In this document: one piece after another, positions 10,413 through 20,834 of the stretch
Layout: every line of letters begins with the position of its first letter
Numbering within the stretch: the first letter of the stretch is position 1
From: Oidiodendron maius Zn
Lineage: Eukaryota > Ascomycota > Leotiomycetes > Myxotrichaceae
Direction of reading: 5' to 3'
Length of the DNA stretch: 64,000 nucleotides
Assembly (NCBI GenBank): GCA_000827325.1
Contig: KN832886.1
Location: forward strand, 749,655-813,654
Notes under the pieces: model-generated
What the model saw: only the letters and a program-made list of their open reading frames with translations
Database searches by the model: none
Told to the model about the DNA's origin: nothing
Program-made: the position numbers and the translations under genes

Positions 10413-11129
10413 TGTTGCGATTGAACTTACTTCTATTCAACTTTGGCTGACAGCTCTCAATATATACACAGTGACACGCCAGTGCCACCAGGCAGTGACT
10501 CTCCACTTTACTCACATCAAGTGTTGCCTAGACCATGCCTTGATACCTGACTTACATCCAGTCAACAATATTGACTATTGAGTAACGCAGAGACAACCAG
10601 ACTAAGACGAATGTGTATGCAGGGGAACCTGAGCCTTTATACAAAATTACTGAACACACAAAATGAGCCACCTACCAGGTAAGCCTGAGGTGCCTAGTAG
10701 CCACCTAACTTATATGTGCAGTGTTGAAATAAGGCGAAAAGCATTGAGAATGGCTTCATTTTATACTGTTGGAGGTAGTAGGAGCCTCCTTATATATAAT
10801 ACAGAAAGCGGGGATACTTGCCAACATAAGATCTAGTCTAATATAGTGTGGCTTGCTATCACAGTTGTCGCCGCATATATTGAAGTAAAATCGAAGTAAA
10901 ATCTTACTAGTTCTGTCTGATATAATGAGAGATCTATATCAAGAATTCAGGCCCACACGCCCCATCCGAAGGATTGTCCTCTGATGCCGAAGCCCCAATT
11001 TCATCACCAATGTTAATACTTGTTGACCTGATGTAAGTCAGGTATTAATGCATGATCTAGGCAAAACTTGATGTGAGTCGAGTGCTGCTTGGTGGCTCGG
11101 GCGTAATAGAAATCGGTTCAATCGCAACA
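10413..11129. mobile_element. Non-autonomous element with long terminal inverted repeats
   Basis: The outermost 14 bp are perfect inverted repeats (tgttgcgattgaac at 10413-10426, its complement at 11116-11129). Inverted similarity continues inward for 100 bp or more: 10500-10575 (ctcacatcaagtgttgccta, tacctgacttacatc) mirrors about 11000-11090. The roughly 717-bp element has no coding frame of note. It fits a MITE or foldback-type element. A target duplication is not clear; ctat appears on both sides but not at equal distance. The superfamily is undetermined. Confidence 0.6.
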
Positions 11130-11229
11130 CTATCACATTCGTATTGGTCCAGTATTCTTGTATAAGGGTATTCTCCTAACTCAGTCATAACTAGAGATTT
11201 TACTGTACCAACACCCACCTAAGTATTTA

Positions 11230-13740
11230 TTATTCCAGCTGAAGATTCACCAACTCAAACCCCTGCCTCTCGAATGCTTCTCCGTGCATAATCCCATGAA
11301 CATAACAATCTCCAACAAGCACATGTTTACCGGTTTCCTGCGGACGCAGTACAAATGGGACCTTCGCCCCCGCTAAAATCCAAACCTGGTCGCCCGGCTT
11401 TGTCTTCCTTGGTCCATTACCAAGATAATTCTCACGCGTCCGGAAGACTCTTCTACTGGAGCTGAAACCACGCCTCAAGCGACTAAACTCGTGCTCCCGA
11501 ATGGAGCGAGAGGAGGATATTTTAGGTTCGTGGGTTGGCGCCCAGCTTTCATCGGTGTTGGTGTCTTGATGGTCATAGTCTTCCGCCCCTTCAACTTTGC
11601 TTTCCACTCTGCCAGCTTCAACGGTGCCAGGAGGCGGAATTTCGACGGATTTGAGCAGTTTCTCCATCAGGATATCAAATTGGGAGAGAGGCTGGTTATT
11701 GAGGTTAACTCTCGAGAGAATTGTGCAGGTTTCTACCGACCTGTCTTGTCTTTCGTATTCCGGCTCTGTATCATTGAAGGAAGGCTGTTCAATTTGGAGT
11801 GGTAACTTCGCAGATGGTTTTGCCACAAATTCCGGACACTTGTCGCCCACTATCTCGATCGGTTTGACTTCTTTAAATCTCTCTGTCTCTTGTGGGAACA
11901 TCGTGGGCGTATGGTCTACAAAGCGAAACCATTCAGCCTCCTTCTCTGGATCTGAAAGTCCCTCCTCAGTATAATATTCACGATAGGCCTTTTTGTTCTC
12001 TTCCATCCAGCTGCTATAAAACGTTGCCTTAAAATCGTTAGAAGCAGGATAAATGTTCTCGTCATAATTGGCAAGAAGGGTCCTCCAGAGAACATCCCCG
12101 GGTGTTATTACTCTCTCCAACGCCCAGGGGTAATCTGCAGGAAGACGCGCAGCGACAGCCCCTGATTTGCTGAGCGAGAAGCTTTCGGATTCTACCACCT
12201 CTATAACGATGTCCACCAAGGCTCCTTGAAGTGTCAGGATAGTCCTATATAAGCTTGACTCTTCAGGCGGTACCCAAAATACCTTGCGTGATGCAGACCA
12301 ATTACCCTCCCTGAATGGTTTCAATGACCACATTGCAGTTCCATTTACAGTCAAAGCCCAATCCGGGACCCAAGAGGGAAGGCCCTGAGTCCTTAATTTA
12401 GTATCTTTATCCCCTAAACAAACATTCGTTCTTGATAGGAGATCCAAGTCGTTGCCAGATAATAAGATATACCATGCAGCCTTGAAGTATACTTCCGCTA
12501 TCTCCAGGTGATAATTCGGAATGAGTGGTCTGCGGTACGGAGATACCAGGTCAGTGTCATGAAGGTCTCTCTTTGCGATGTCCAATATGGCGTAAATCTT
12601 GTCTCGGGGATCGCTTGACTCCGACCTGCGAGTGGCGTCAAACATGTACAAAATTGGAATGGACTTGATAATTTCCATCGAGTTTGTGCCCAGCTGGAAA
12701 CCGTAAGTCCCATCTTCTAATCTTGAGCCGTCCCCAACCCGTATGGTCTCCAGCCGTATGACGTTGTGAAAGGAGTAATCTGCAACTCGCTCTTGTAATG
12801 TCGAGAATAAGTTTCGATCCGACTCTGGCCGTTCCCCGATGGTGAATATTGGAGTAATATCCTTAAGAAACCATGGCTCATTGAATTTACGACCCTCCAG
12901 CTCCATCCAGGCCCACATGTCCATGGAGTCCCCAAGTCTGCTCTCGTAGAGGACAGCAGCAGCGTTGGTTAGAGCGGCCCATGAAAATGTCAGGAGCCCG
13001 CACTGCACCTGAATTTGTGGTGCAAAAGCCAGTTCTTGCATCACCCAGACTCTCCGAAACCAAGAGCGGTGGAGGAAAGCAAAGACAGACCACCAGATAC
13101 TGGATGTAATTGGTGGCAGTCCCAGTGCCTTACAGCCGTCTTCATCCGTCATTGTGCGACAAGCCCTAGCCTGTAGTTGCAGGATTCCTTGCATCTTGAA
13201 GATAATCTGAAGAGCTGGCCGTACAAAGGTGTCTTCTGCCCCAAGCCAGATCACTAGCTTTTGGGTCTGGCTGTATATACGTCCCATTATACCAACTTGC
13301 ATGCATTTTTCATCCTTATCCCTTTGGTTGATACAGATAGCATCGATCCACATCTCATTTGGAGGTAGCAAGCTCGCTTTTCTTGCAGATACTGTCCTCT
13401 TGTCATTGCTATCGCTGGCGGCTTGAAGCATGACTTGCCAGGCGCAGAGAAAGTCGTATAAGTTCTGCCCTATGTTTAGGATCCGGCCATCACAGATGAC
13501 AGGCAGTTGTCGATCCTCGAGGCTGTCACGCTCCTGTTTTGTATGGAATACAGATAGTGGCGGGCCCCATGTGTACGAGATCGCGTCATATTGCGGGTTG
13601 TCGTCAAGATCGACGTATCTCGTTGACAGGTGGATGGCCCGGTCACCACCTTCCCCTGACAGAAGACGCACCAAGCGGATGGAAGAGGCTGTTGGTAGGG
13701 GTCCGTAGACAAACTCGGACTCTGAGTTTGAAGACATCAT
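11230..13740 (-). CDS. HET-domain (heterokaryon incompatibility) protein
   Basis: A single uninterrupted minus-strand frame encodes 836 residues. The HET domain fills about residues 50-200, with its three signature blocks visible: YDAISYTWGPP, PNEMWIDAICINQRD, and MGRIYSQTQKLVIWLGAED. A C-terminal block (VLVGDCYVHGIMHGEAF) is also conserved in many HET proteins. Members trigger or regulate cell death when genetically different hyphae fuse; the partner here is unknown. About residues 600-760 are low-complexity and charged. No NACHT or WD repeats are seen, so this is a stand-alone HET protein. It looks intact despite the repeat-rich DNA next to its 3' end. Confidence 0.9.
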   Translation of the reverse strand: MMSSNSESEFVYGPLPTASSIRLVRLLSGEGGDRAIHLSTRYVDLDDNPQYDAISYTWGPPLSVFHTKQERDSLEDRQLPVICDGRILNIGQNLYDFLCAWQVMLQAASDSNDKRTVSARKASLLPPNEMWIDAICINQRDKDEKCMQVGIMGRIYSQTQKLVIWLGAEDTFVRPALQIIFKMQGILQLQARACRTMTDEDGCKALGLPPITSSIWWSVFAFLHRSWFRRVWVMQELAFAPQIQVQCGLLTFSWAALTNAAAVLYESRLGDSMDMWAWMELEGRKFNEPWFLKDITPIFTIGERPESDRNLFSTLQERVADYSFHNVIRLETIRVGDGSRLEDGTYGFQLGTNSMEIIKSIPILYMFDATRRSESSDPRDKIYAILDIAKRDLHDTDLVSPYRRPLIPNYHLEIAEVYFKAAWYILLSGNDLDLLSRTNVCLGDKDTKLRTQGLPSWVPDWALTVNGTAMWSLKPFREGNWSASRKVFWVPPEESSLYRTILTLQGALVDIVIEVVESESFSLSKSGAVAARLPADYPWALERVITPGDVLWRTLLANYDENIYPASNDFKATFYSSWMEENKKAYREYYTEEGLSDPEKEAEWFRFVDHTPTMFPQETERFKEVKPIEIVGDKCPEFVAKPSAKLPLQIEQPSFNDTEPEYERQDRSVETCTILSRVNLNNQPLSQFDILMEKLLKSVEIPPPGTVEAGRVESKVEGAEDYDHQDTNTDESWAPTHEPKISSSRSIREHEFSRLRRGFSSSRRVFRTRENYLGNGPRKTKPGDQVWILAGAKVPFVLRPQETGKHVLVGDCYVHGIMHGEAFERQGFELVNLQLE

Positions 13741-14934
13741 TCTTGCGCAATACCGCTAAATAATATGGGGGAGTTCTTCAGTTCGGAAGGGAGGTTTTTC
13801 GTGGGTGCGGGGGAATCAGACGGTGAGAAGCAAGGGGCTGGGCGGCTTTTAAGGGGCTTGGGGGACGTTTCGAAAAACGAAATTTAGAAGCGCTAGAAAG
13901 TACCGTAAGTTGGGGGATAAGGTAAGAGTACTTGCTGAATGCCTTACTGTCATTAGATTTCCAAAATTCAAGATTGGCTGGGAGAGCACGAGGCTGATCT
14001 CTCTCCGGAGTTTTCGGAGGCTCTGTTTCGACACACATTCTTCTATCTTGGGACATTTGCTGGCGAGAAGCCCCTCGCTCGAGTGATGTTCTCTGCTGGA
14101 AGTGCTGCTCAGTAGTAAGAGGTGATTGGCTCTCGAGAGACGTTCTTCTTGGAGACGGATTGTCACTCGGGGTTTCGGTTTCACCTGGCGGTACTGCTCT
14201 ATTTGGCGGACATTTCGTTTTTGTGTTGTGTGACCTTGAGTCGCATTTGTCATTCCTGGCCTTTTAGCTCCGGGCGGAGTGGCGCCCGTACGAGATGGTA
14301 GCGAGCTGCCACACAGAACAGAGGACTACCATCAAAATGGGTATGAAAACCTTCCGATATACGATCTGCCTGTGTAGGAAGTAGGCCCTCGAAACCACAG
14401 AATCAATGCAGAACCAAAACAAGAACCAAACAAGATCTTTACGACGTGGAACCGGTCGCCCAGGTCGTATGACAGGACACCTATGGGGCGTGTAGAAATT
14501 TTCACCTGAGGGCATGGAAAGCGTGAAGCGTGGACAGTCACCCAGGGACCTCACAAACAATTGTCGAAGCTCTCGTTAACCAATGGGTACTCGAAGCTCT
14601 CGTTAAGTGAAGGATATATATGTGTTATAAAGTTTGATGTGGGATAGAGGGGTCGTACGAGACGATCGAGGGAAAGGGGGGACGGCTGTACGGATGAACC
14701 TCGCTGCATAGGCAGGCTCGAGGACAGTCGATCAACTACGACAACTTGACTCGTTACGACTTGCTGTACGATGGATATCTGGATTACACGGGCAGAGCAG
14801 GGAATCTTGAGGACGGGCATAGCAGGCATGCGGGCAGGAGGGAGGACGGATCATACGCTGTGGTTAGTGGGAGCGGAAAAGCGATCGTACGGTGCGTGGA
14901 TACGGCTGTATAGATCGTAACTCCTGCAAGACAC
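13741..14934. other. Intergenic, nothing recognised
   Basis: About 1.2 kb upstream of the HET gene. Several minus-strand frames are open but have no recognisable domain. A 16-bp direct repeat, tcgaagctctcgttaa, occurs at 14564-14579 and 14591-14606. Confidence 0.3.
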
Positions 14935-15581
14935 GGTCGGGCCAAAGCCGCCTGCAGCTAGAATGACGGCGCCAGTGCGGATTTCCCGTGTATTCCCATT
15001 AGGCAATGTGACTCGCACGGCGTTGACTGCCCCGGAAACATGATCAACGATGAGCGCAGTTGCGCAATGAGAGAAGAAGATGTCAATTCCCAAGCTTTTC
15101 GCGGCTCTGAGATGCCCCATCCTCGGTTTTCAGTGCCAAGCCACCCCAGAACTGGATCTGTCCACCGACTTTATATGCTTGCCTGTTGAAGGAGAGCTGG
15201 AACCGAACACCATTTTTTGAGAGCCACTTAACGGCTGCATTGGACTCCTGTACCAGTGACTTCGCGGATCGGTTCGACCTTCAGTGACGCGCATGATATC
15301 GTTTTCGAAGTCGACTATCGTGTACAGTTTCATATCAATTATATTCGCAGTTGTCTTGTCAACATTGTTCACGATGGGAAGCAGGTCCTTCAACCCAGCA
15401 TGTGCTATGCGAAATGCGCCTGCCGTAAAGGAGGTGTTTCCACCTACCCAGTCCTTCGAGCAGCTGTCGGTGATGGCAACCCGTTTGGCACCCGACTCGG
15501 CGGCAGAAATGGCGGCGCAGAATTAGCGTTCCCGCCTCCAATAACGAGGACATCTAGCGTATTTCGCAATTGAGGCGACAT
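14935..15581 (-). pseudogene. FAD-dependent oxidoreductase (fumarate reductase / tricarballylate dehydrogenase-like), broken
   Basis: The minus strand starts MSPQLRNTLDVLVIGGGNA, the GxGxx(G/A) FAD-binding loop at the N-terminus. It continues in another frame with AAESGAKRVAITDS and GGNTSFTAGAFRIAH, typical of the FAD_binding_2 family. A third stretch gives VGGQIQFWGGLALKTEDG, and a fourth LRAAKSLGIDIFF through VILAAGGF. At least three frame changes separate these blocks, none with splice signals. The gene then stops at about residue 230 of an expected 450-500, before the substrate-binding half. It is a decayed host gene. The closest families reduce or oxidise small dicarboxylic acids, but substrate cannot be inferred. 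Confidence 0.75.
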
Positions 15582-16439
15582 GGTGTGCTGGCTCTAAGTG
15601 AGAATCAACATCGAACGAAGCGTTGGCTGGGGCTCAAGGTTCAGCAACAGGCACTGAAAGGTCCGCAGAGCCTATGGGACTTTAAGAAGATTGCAGCGAG
15701 CTTTAAAATAGTTAGAGAGTGACCGGCGTAGTCTGATACATATGTATAATGGAGAAGCAAAACGAGGTTCAACATTCAAGCCAGGCCCGGACATTTCAAT
15801 ACTTTGGTCTCCGCCCGCCGAGAGGCAAAGCTAGCCTCTGAATTCAAAGCTACCCAGGGGCAAATGTGAAATTAGCTGCAAGACAGCAAGAATATTCTGG
15901 GTGTGTATAACTCTCGGAGGTTGGTCTTCCACGCACAGGGCGGAGGGCCGGAAAGTGACTATCCGAAAGGCGGATCTCTACATCTATACTTACTTTTAAT
16001 CCATATGGGCAACGATAACGGCTACAGTAAGCTTACCAGACGACGAAGGAGATATGATAGCCTTCAGTTGAGCATGATCTATGTGGATTGTTAGAATTGC
16101 TCCAGTCAGTACAAGCGCCAGTATGTTCTGGTACTTGTCGGAATTTAATGCTCCGCAAAACTGGCTATGTGGAAAACAATGCTCCGAGGCCAAGGGAATG
16201 ATCTTGACTGTGTTTCAGTAGTTCCTCATCCATGACTGCTAGACATATGACAGAACACTACAATACGATGTAAATTTACAAGAAAATGACTCTGTACATC
16301 TCCAAGTCGTATCTCGTGGTCGGTAATGGCCCACTACATCACAACAGCTCAGACAGGGGTTGGTGAAGCATCTTTCCAGCTTCCATAGCCGTGATCCATA
16401 TGTCTGATGTAGCTTACTGGGATGGTATTCTAGTCAAGC
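15582..16439. other. Intergenic, nothing recognised
   Basis: No coding frame with known motifs was seen between the two pseudogenes. Confidence 0.3.
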
Positions 16440-17263
16440 TTTGAACCGGGTATTTTATTTCTCTCTGGTTCTATTGCCGGTGCAATTGAGGGATTCGTGA
16501 CAGCAAGCCAAGATGTTTAATAAGCCTGGGCAGATTTTCATGGTTGCTAATTATATATTCAACTACGAGCAATCGGTCATATTGTCGCACGGCAAGGCCT
16601 AGGCTCGGTCTATGTGGGATGTAGCTCGTTAGTTATCGGCAACATCGGGAAGGATGGAGTACGTTTTTTTGCCTTTCATAATATAAAACAAAAGATAGCG
16701 GGACCAGATGGTCGCGCAAGCTTCCTGCAGGGAATTATTGCCGGAATGTTTGCTGGTGCCACCGAGAGTATGCTGGCAGTCACACCTTCTGAACGAATCA
16801 ATATAGCATTGATTGATGATGCCAGAAGTGGCAGAAGGTCCCTCGAGTCCATCCCAGACGCTGTTCGCTCTATCATCAGGACTCAAGGCCTAGCCGGTTG
16901 ATACAAGGGCCTCGTTCCAACAACTTTAAAGCAAGCATCCATATCAGCTGTCCGTATGGGAAGCTACAGCGGTCTAAAGGAGTTGAGTGCAGAGCATGGC
17001 GTGAAGCATAATACCCTGACAACATTCCTTATGGGGGGAACGGCATGTGCCATCACGGTTATACAACCCAACCCTTTGACTCAGTTAAAACGGGTGCACA
17101 GGCGCTGGGCTCTGTTAGAACAGTAGAGGCGGTGAGGACTATATACATGGACCGTGGACTGAAGGGCTTTTGGTGCAGGAGCACGATGAGACTAGGAAGG
17201 CTCTTGGCGGAATTGGTTTTTCAGTATACGAGCATAGCAGTGCTGCACTTCATGGACTTCTGA
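16440..17263 (+). pseudogene. Mitochondrial tricarboxylate-type carrier (SLC25 family), broken
   Basis: Fragments read FLSGSIAGAIEGFVT (first carrier repeat), IVARQGLGSVYVGCSSLVIG and GKDGVRFFAFHNIKQ, then GIIAGMFAGATESMLAVTPSE (second repeat), and finally TTQPFDSVKTGAQ, a third-repeat Px(D/E)xx(K/R) signature. The order and wording match fungal citrate/tricarboxylate carriers of the mitochondrial inner membrane. The gene is broken: most of the first repeat is missing (about 16500-16570), an in-frame TGA lies within GLAG-YKG at about 16900, and the frame shifts at about 17060. No introns explain these changes. Confidence 0.75.
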
Positions 17264-17515
17264 TGCCAGGTAGAGAGTTATGATCTCAGGCAGAGAGGCA
17301 ATTTTGTAACAAAGTGATACAATATCTACACCTACATGTTCTAGATGTACTCGTCCTATCATTCTTGACTGTGTTGTAAGATGGCATGTCTTATGGATAT
17401 GTGAGTTACGCTGCGTTCAAATGGTTGGGTAGGTACAAACAGTCTGACAAGCAAACTCCCAAGTTTACACAATTCAAAACGCTAAAAGAGCAAGTTTGGG
17501 CTATCCGCTGCGTGG

Positions 17516-19030
17516 CTAAAGAGAGTCTGGTAAGATAACGTGGCTAATCTCATCAAGTTTTTCGATGACATGCCGCATCTCAGCAATATCTAGTAAGGGA
17601 CTGATAGCACAAATTCGCAGGACGACCTTTCCATTAAGCTTGGTTGTTAGGATTCCGGCGATGTTGTTGAAAATCATATGCTGTGAAATAGCTGAATTCA
17701 GGGCGTCTAGTTCTCGTTCAGCTTTGTCTTCTGGTGCAAAACGAAATGTTATTATAGCCAGACTCGCAGGGCTGATCACCTCCCAGTCCGGCCGCGACCT
17801 CAACTCCTTTTCTGCACATTCCGCGAGGCACAGCCCATGATCTATCGCACTGCCCATTATATCCAGCCCAAGAACTCGAAGGGTGAACCAAAGCTTCATT
17901 GCTCGAGCCGGCCTTGTCAACTCAAGACCAAAATTCCAAAAATTCGGAATGTCGACGGTCTCTGAGGCATCCCGTATGTATTCGGCATCCGTAGAGAAGC
18001 TTGCGAGGAGGTGTGTTTTGTCCTTAACAAGGAGAATTCCGCAGCCGTAAGTCTGAAAGAGCCACTTGTGTGCATCCCATGAAACGCTGTCCACGCCACT
18101 CAAACCGTCCAGCAGAGACGACCGGGTCCTAGAAAGCAAAGCAGAAGCTCCATACGCGCCGTCCACATGTATCCAAAGCTTTTCACGGCGGCCGATTTCC
18201 ACAATGGCCTTTATAGGATCGATAGAGCCAGTATTGGTAGTCCCACCGCTCCCAATGACAATGAAAGGATATCGTCCACCAGCACGATCCTCTTGAATAG
18301 CATTTTCTAACGAGGGTACATCCATGCGAAAAAATGCGTCAGTAGGGATCTTACGGATTTGTGCCTCAGCAAAACCAAGAATGCGCAGGCCTTTGGCTAC
18401 AGAGGAGTGGGTTTGGTCAGAAACATAAGCTACTCCCTGTGACCATCTCTCACGAGGCAGAGTCCTGTCTCGCGCGAGAACTAGCGCTGTAAAATTGGCC
18501 ATTGAACCGCCAGAAACGGCCAATCCTCCGGCAGTAGATGGCAGGCCAGCCAATGACGCCATCCACTCAATGAGACTTTGTTCAATACAGCTCGGGCCAG
18601 AGCTTTGTAACCTAGAGCCCGCAAAAGCATTAAACGCAGACGATACAGTTTCGCCAAGCCAGGACAATGGAGAGACTGGGGCAGGAACGAAGCCAAAGAA
18701 ACGAGGATGGTTCATGCGGATCCGGTGGTCGAAGATTTCTTGTGCTTCTTTGAACACCTGCTCCACGGAATGCGCTGGGCCTGGTCGTGCATATTCGCGG
18801 AAAACGGTGGCCATATCAGCCCCTGCGAGCTTGAGTATTGAACTCTCATTAAGGGATACATTTTGGCTCTGGAAGCAATTCATCAGCTGCTGAATAACTG
18901 GCAGCACAGAGTGAGTTTCCAACTCCCAAGCTGAGCGAAGGTCCAGCAAACTGGGAACTTCGTCTTTAGGATCAGGTGTCATTATTGCCGAACAAAGATG
19001 TTTTAAGGATCGTTGAGTCAAATTCGGCAA
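17516..19030 (-). CDS. Pyridoxal-phosphate group II decarboxylase (aromatic amino acid / tyrosine decarboxylase family)
   Basis: A single minus-strand exon encodes 504 residues. The PLP-binding lysine lies in SWDAHKWLFQTYGCG (about residue 330). Other cofactor contacts are visible: AVSGGSMANFTAL (phosphate loop) and HVDGAYGASAL (the aspartate that pairs with the pyridine nitrogen). The N-terminal PRFFGFVPAPVSPLSWLGE block is typical of the family. The enzyme removes the carboxyl group of an amino acid to give an amine; which amino acid cannot be told, though the closest groups use tyrosine, DOPA or tryptophan. An internal ATG at 18982 is an alternative start. It is the only intact enzyme among decayed neighbours (14.9-17.3 kb) and has a regulator gene 1.8 kb away. 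Confidence 0.88.
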   Translation of the reverse strand: MPNLTQRSLKHLCSAIMTPDPKDEVPSLLDLRSAWELETHSVLPVIQQLMNCFQSQNVSLNESSILKLAGADMATVFREYARPGPAHSVEQVFKEAQEIFDHRIRMNHPRFFGFVPAPVSPLSWLGETVSSAFNAFAGSRLQSSGPSCIEQSLIEWMASLAGLPSTAGGLAVSGGSMANFTALVLARDRTLPRERWSQGVAYVSDQTHSSVAKGLRILGFAEAQIRKIPTDAFFRMDVPSLENAIQEDRAGGRYPFIVIGSGGTTNTGSIDPIKAIVEIGRREKLWIHVDGAYGASALLSRTRSSLLDGLSGVDSVSWDAHKWLFQTYGCGILLVKDKTHLLASFSTDAEYIRDASETVDIPNFWNFGLELTRPARAMKLWFTLRVLGLDIMGSAIDHGLCLAECAEKELRSRPDWEVISPASLAIITFRFAPEDKAERELDALNSAISQHMIFNNIAGILTTKLNGKVVLRICAISPLLDIAEMRHVIEKLDEISHVILPDSL

Positions 19031-20834
19031 ATAGAAGAAAGAGAGGACAGTCAGAGTTTAGAGTAATATATTTGGCATCTCTACATCCGTAATCTTTCTT
19101 CGGCGAGCATAGTCGTATAAATATAGTAGGTGGCGTACTGATACCAGCAATATCTATTACGTTAGCAGTGGGGCAAAGTAGCAGGAGACCTGAGCACGAA
19201 AGTTGAGCGATGCAGAAAATAATTCGCATCAGGCGCATCGGAGGATAAATTACCGAGTGTGGGCATAAGAAAATCTTTCTCCGCATGTAAAACGAGTTTT
19301 CTGCTTCATCCACACTGCGGCTTTCCCGCACTATTATCTTTCCCTGCTTTATTTACTGCCCAATTCTTTGAAACGTTTCTGTAGCTGATTGCCATAATCA
19401 TGTGGTAACATCTCTTCTCAATCATGTCAAATTTTGCCCGGTTTGTTATACTCTCTTTTTATCTTGCAGGTCATAAATTTTTGTGATATCTACTTGGATG
19501 AACTTTCTAAAGTGCTGACGAAGGAATATTGAACTTCAGAGCACAGAGGAAGAGTTATTACTACAAGTCTGACACTACAATGTCTACCATTTTCTGCATC
19601 TTTGAAGTACACAGATCTAGCAGCTATCACGAGCGAATTCTATGTCTTAGCGGAACATATCTTCTGTGCCTTCTTTTACAACGAGCTCTTCTGGAGATAG
19701 CTCTTCTAGCTGAGTTCGAAGTTATTGGATAAATCGTCGCTATTTCAGGGTCCGTTATCTTCTGTATGTACCTACACAGCGTATCGTGTAATTGTACTTC
19801 ATTTATTTAAGGGGATAGTATTATTGCGTTGTTTTGACGTGTGTGTAGCCCAATTGGCCTTAGTTTTGGAGTCGTAGCTACCTGTGCGATCGCATGCAAA
19901 GCATGCAAATATAGCCCTAAATGGCTTCTTATCTAGCTTTATAAAGGCTTACCCTGCGCCCTTTGCGTGGTGGTAGTGGTGTTGATGCTTGAACTGATGA
20001 TTTGGATGGTTGGCGGAAGAATAGCAATTGCTGGCGGAGATATAGCTGTCCCCTTATTTAATTATATAATATGCAAAAGAAAGGTTGTGCAGTGGGGCAA
20101 AACTTCACGGCCTGCCGCAATAGACACGGAGCTTTATGCCCCATTGACCAGCTATCCACTTTTAGCCCCTAGTGCTGACCACAGATTACGCCTAGCGTCA
20201 CAAAACATCTTTTCAAGACCGCCGGTGCCAAGAGCCTTCGCTTATCAGATGGTTTCCGCCAATAGAATTCATTACTCAAATACTAAATTCGCAGTAAATT
20301 ACCGTATTCAGGTAGCTGGATCACGTAAAAAGGATTAAATAGACTAATCGGGACTAGTGCATTATGTAGTACTGTAAAGGGGCTGCTAAGCGAAGGCTCT
20401 TGGCACCGCGGAGGGGATAACAGTTTTGAGGCGTGACCCTTTTATGCCCTAGTGTTCCGCAGGCCCGATCTCAAGCCTGCCTGCAGAATATCCACAGTTC
20501 CTATTCCCAGCGATTGGGTTGACGGGTTGACTCGTAAATATACGTGGGGGTGGATCTTGGGCTGGTTGATGAGGCTCCTTGATCATTCCCAACCATGGAA
20601 CGGAGGGCGGATCTCCGTCAAAGTGGCGTCCTATGTTCGTAACTGAATAGATCTCTGCCGGTAGACAGGGACTCACTCTTGTCTTCATAGTTCTGCATTT
20701 GACCCAGCAGGACCTAGCTAGCGCCGCTTGAAGGTAACAAATTGTCGCTGGACTCTAAATTGATACATCTCCGAGCACCTAACAGTCCTTATCCCTTCTC
20801 CCTAGGAGCATTGCTGGGTATCAGGTGTTCTGGC
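19031..20834. other. Intergenic, holds a perfect inverted repeat
   Basis: About 1.8 kb between the divergent decarboxylase and Zn2Cys6 genes. No further gene was found. It contains the 22-bp inverted repeat listed separately and presumably both promoters. Confidence 0.4.
20223..20408. repeat. Perfect 22-bp inverted repeat, 142-bp spacer
   Basis: The arms lie at 20223-20244 and 20387-20408 and are exact complements; each contains gccaagagccttcgctta. The arrangement could be the ends of a small non-autonomous DNA transposon or a foldback. No target duplication was identified. Confidence 0.55.
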
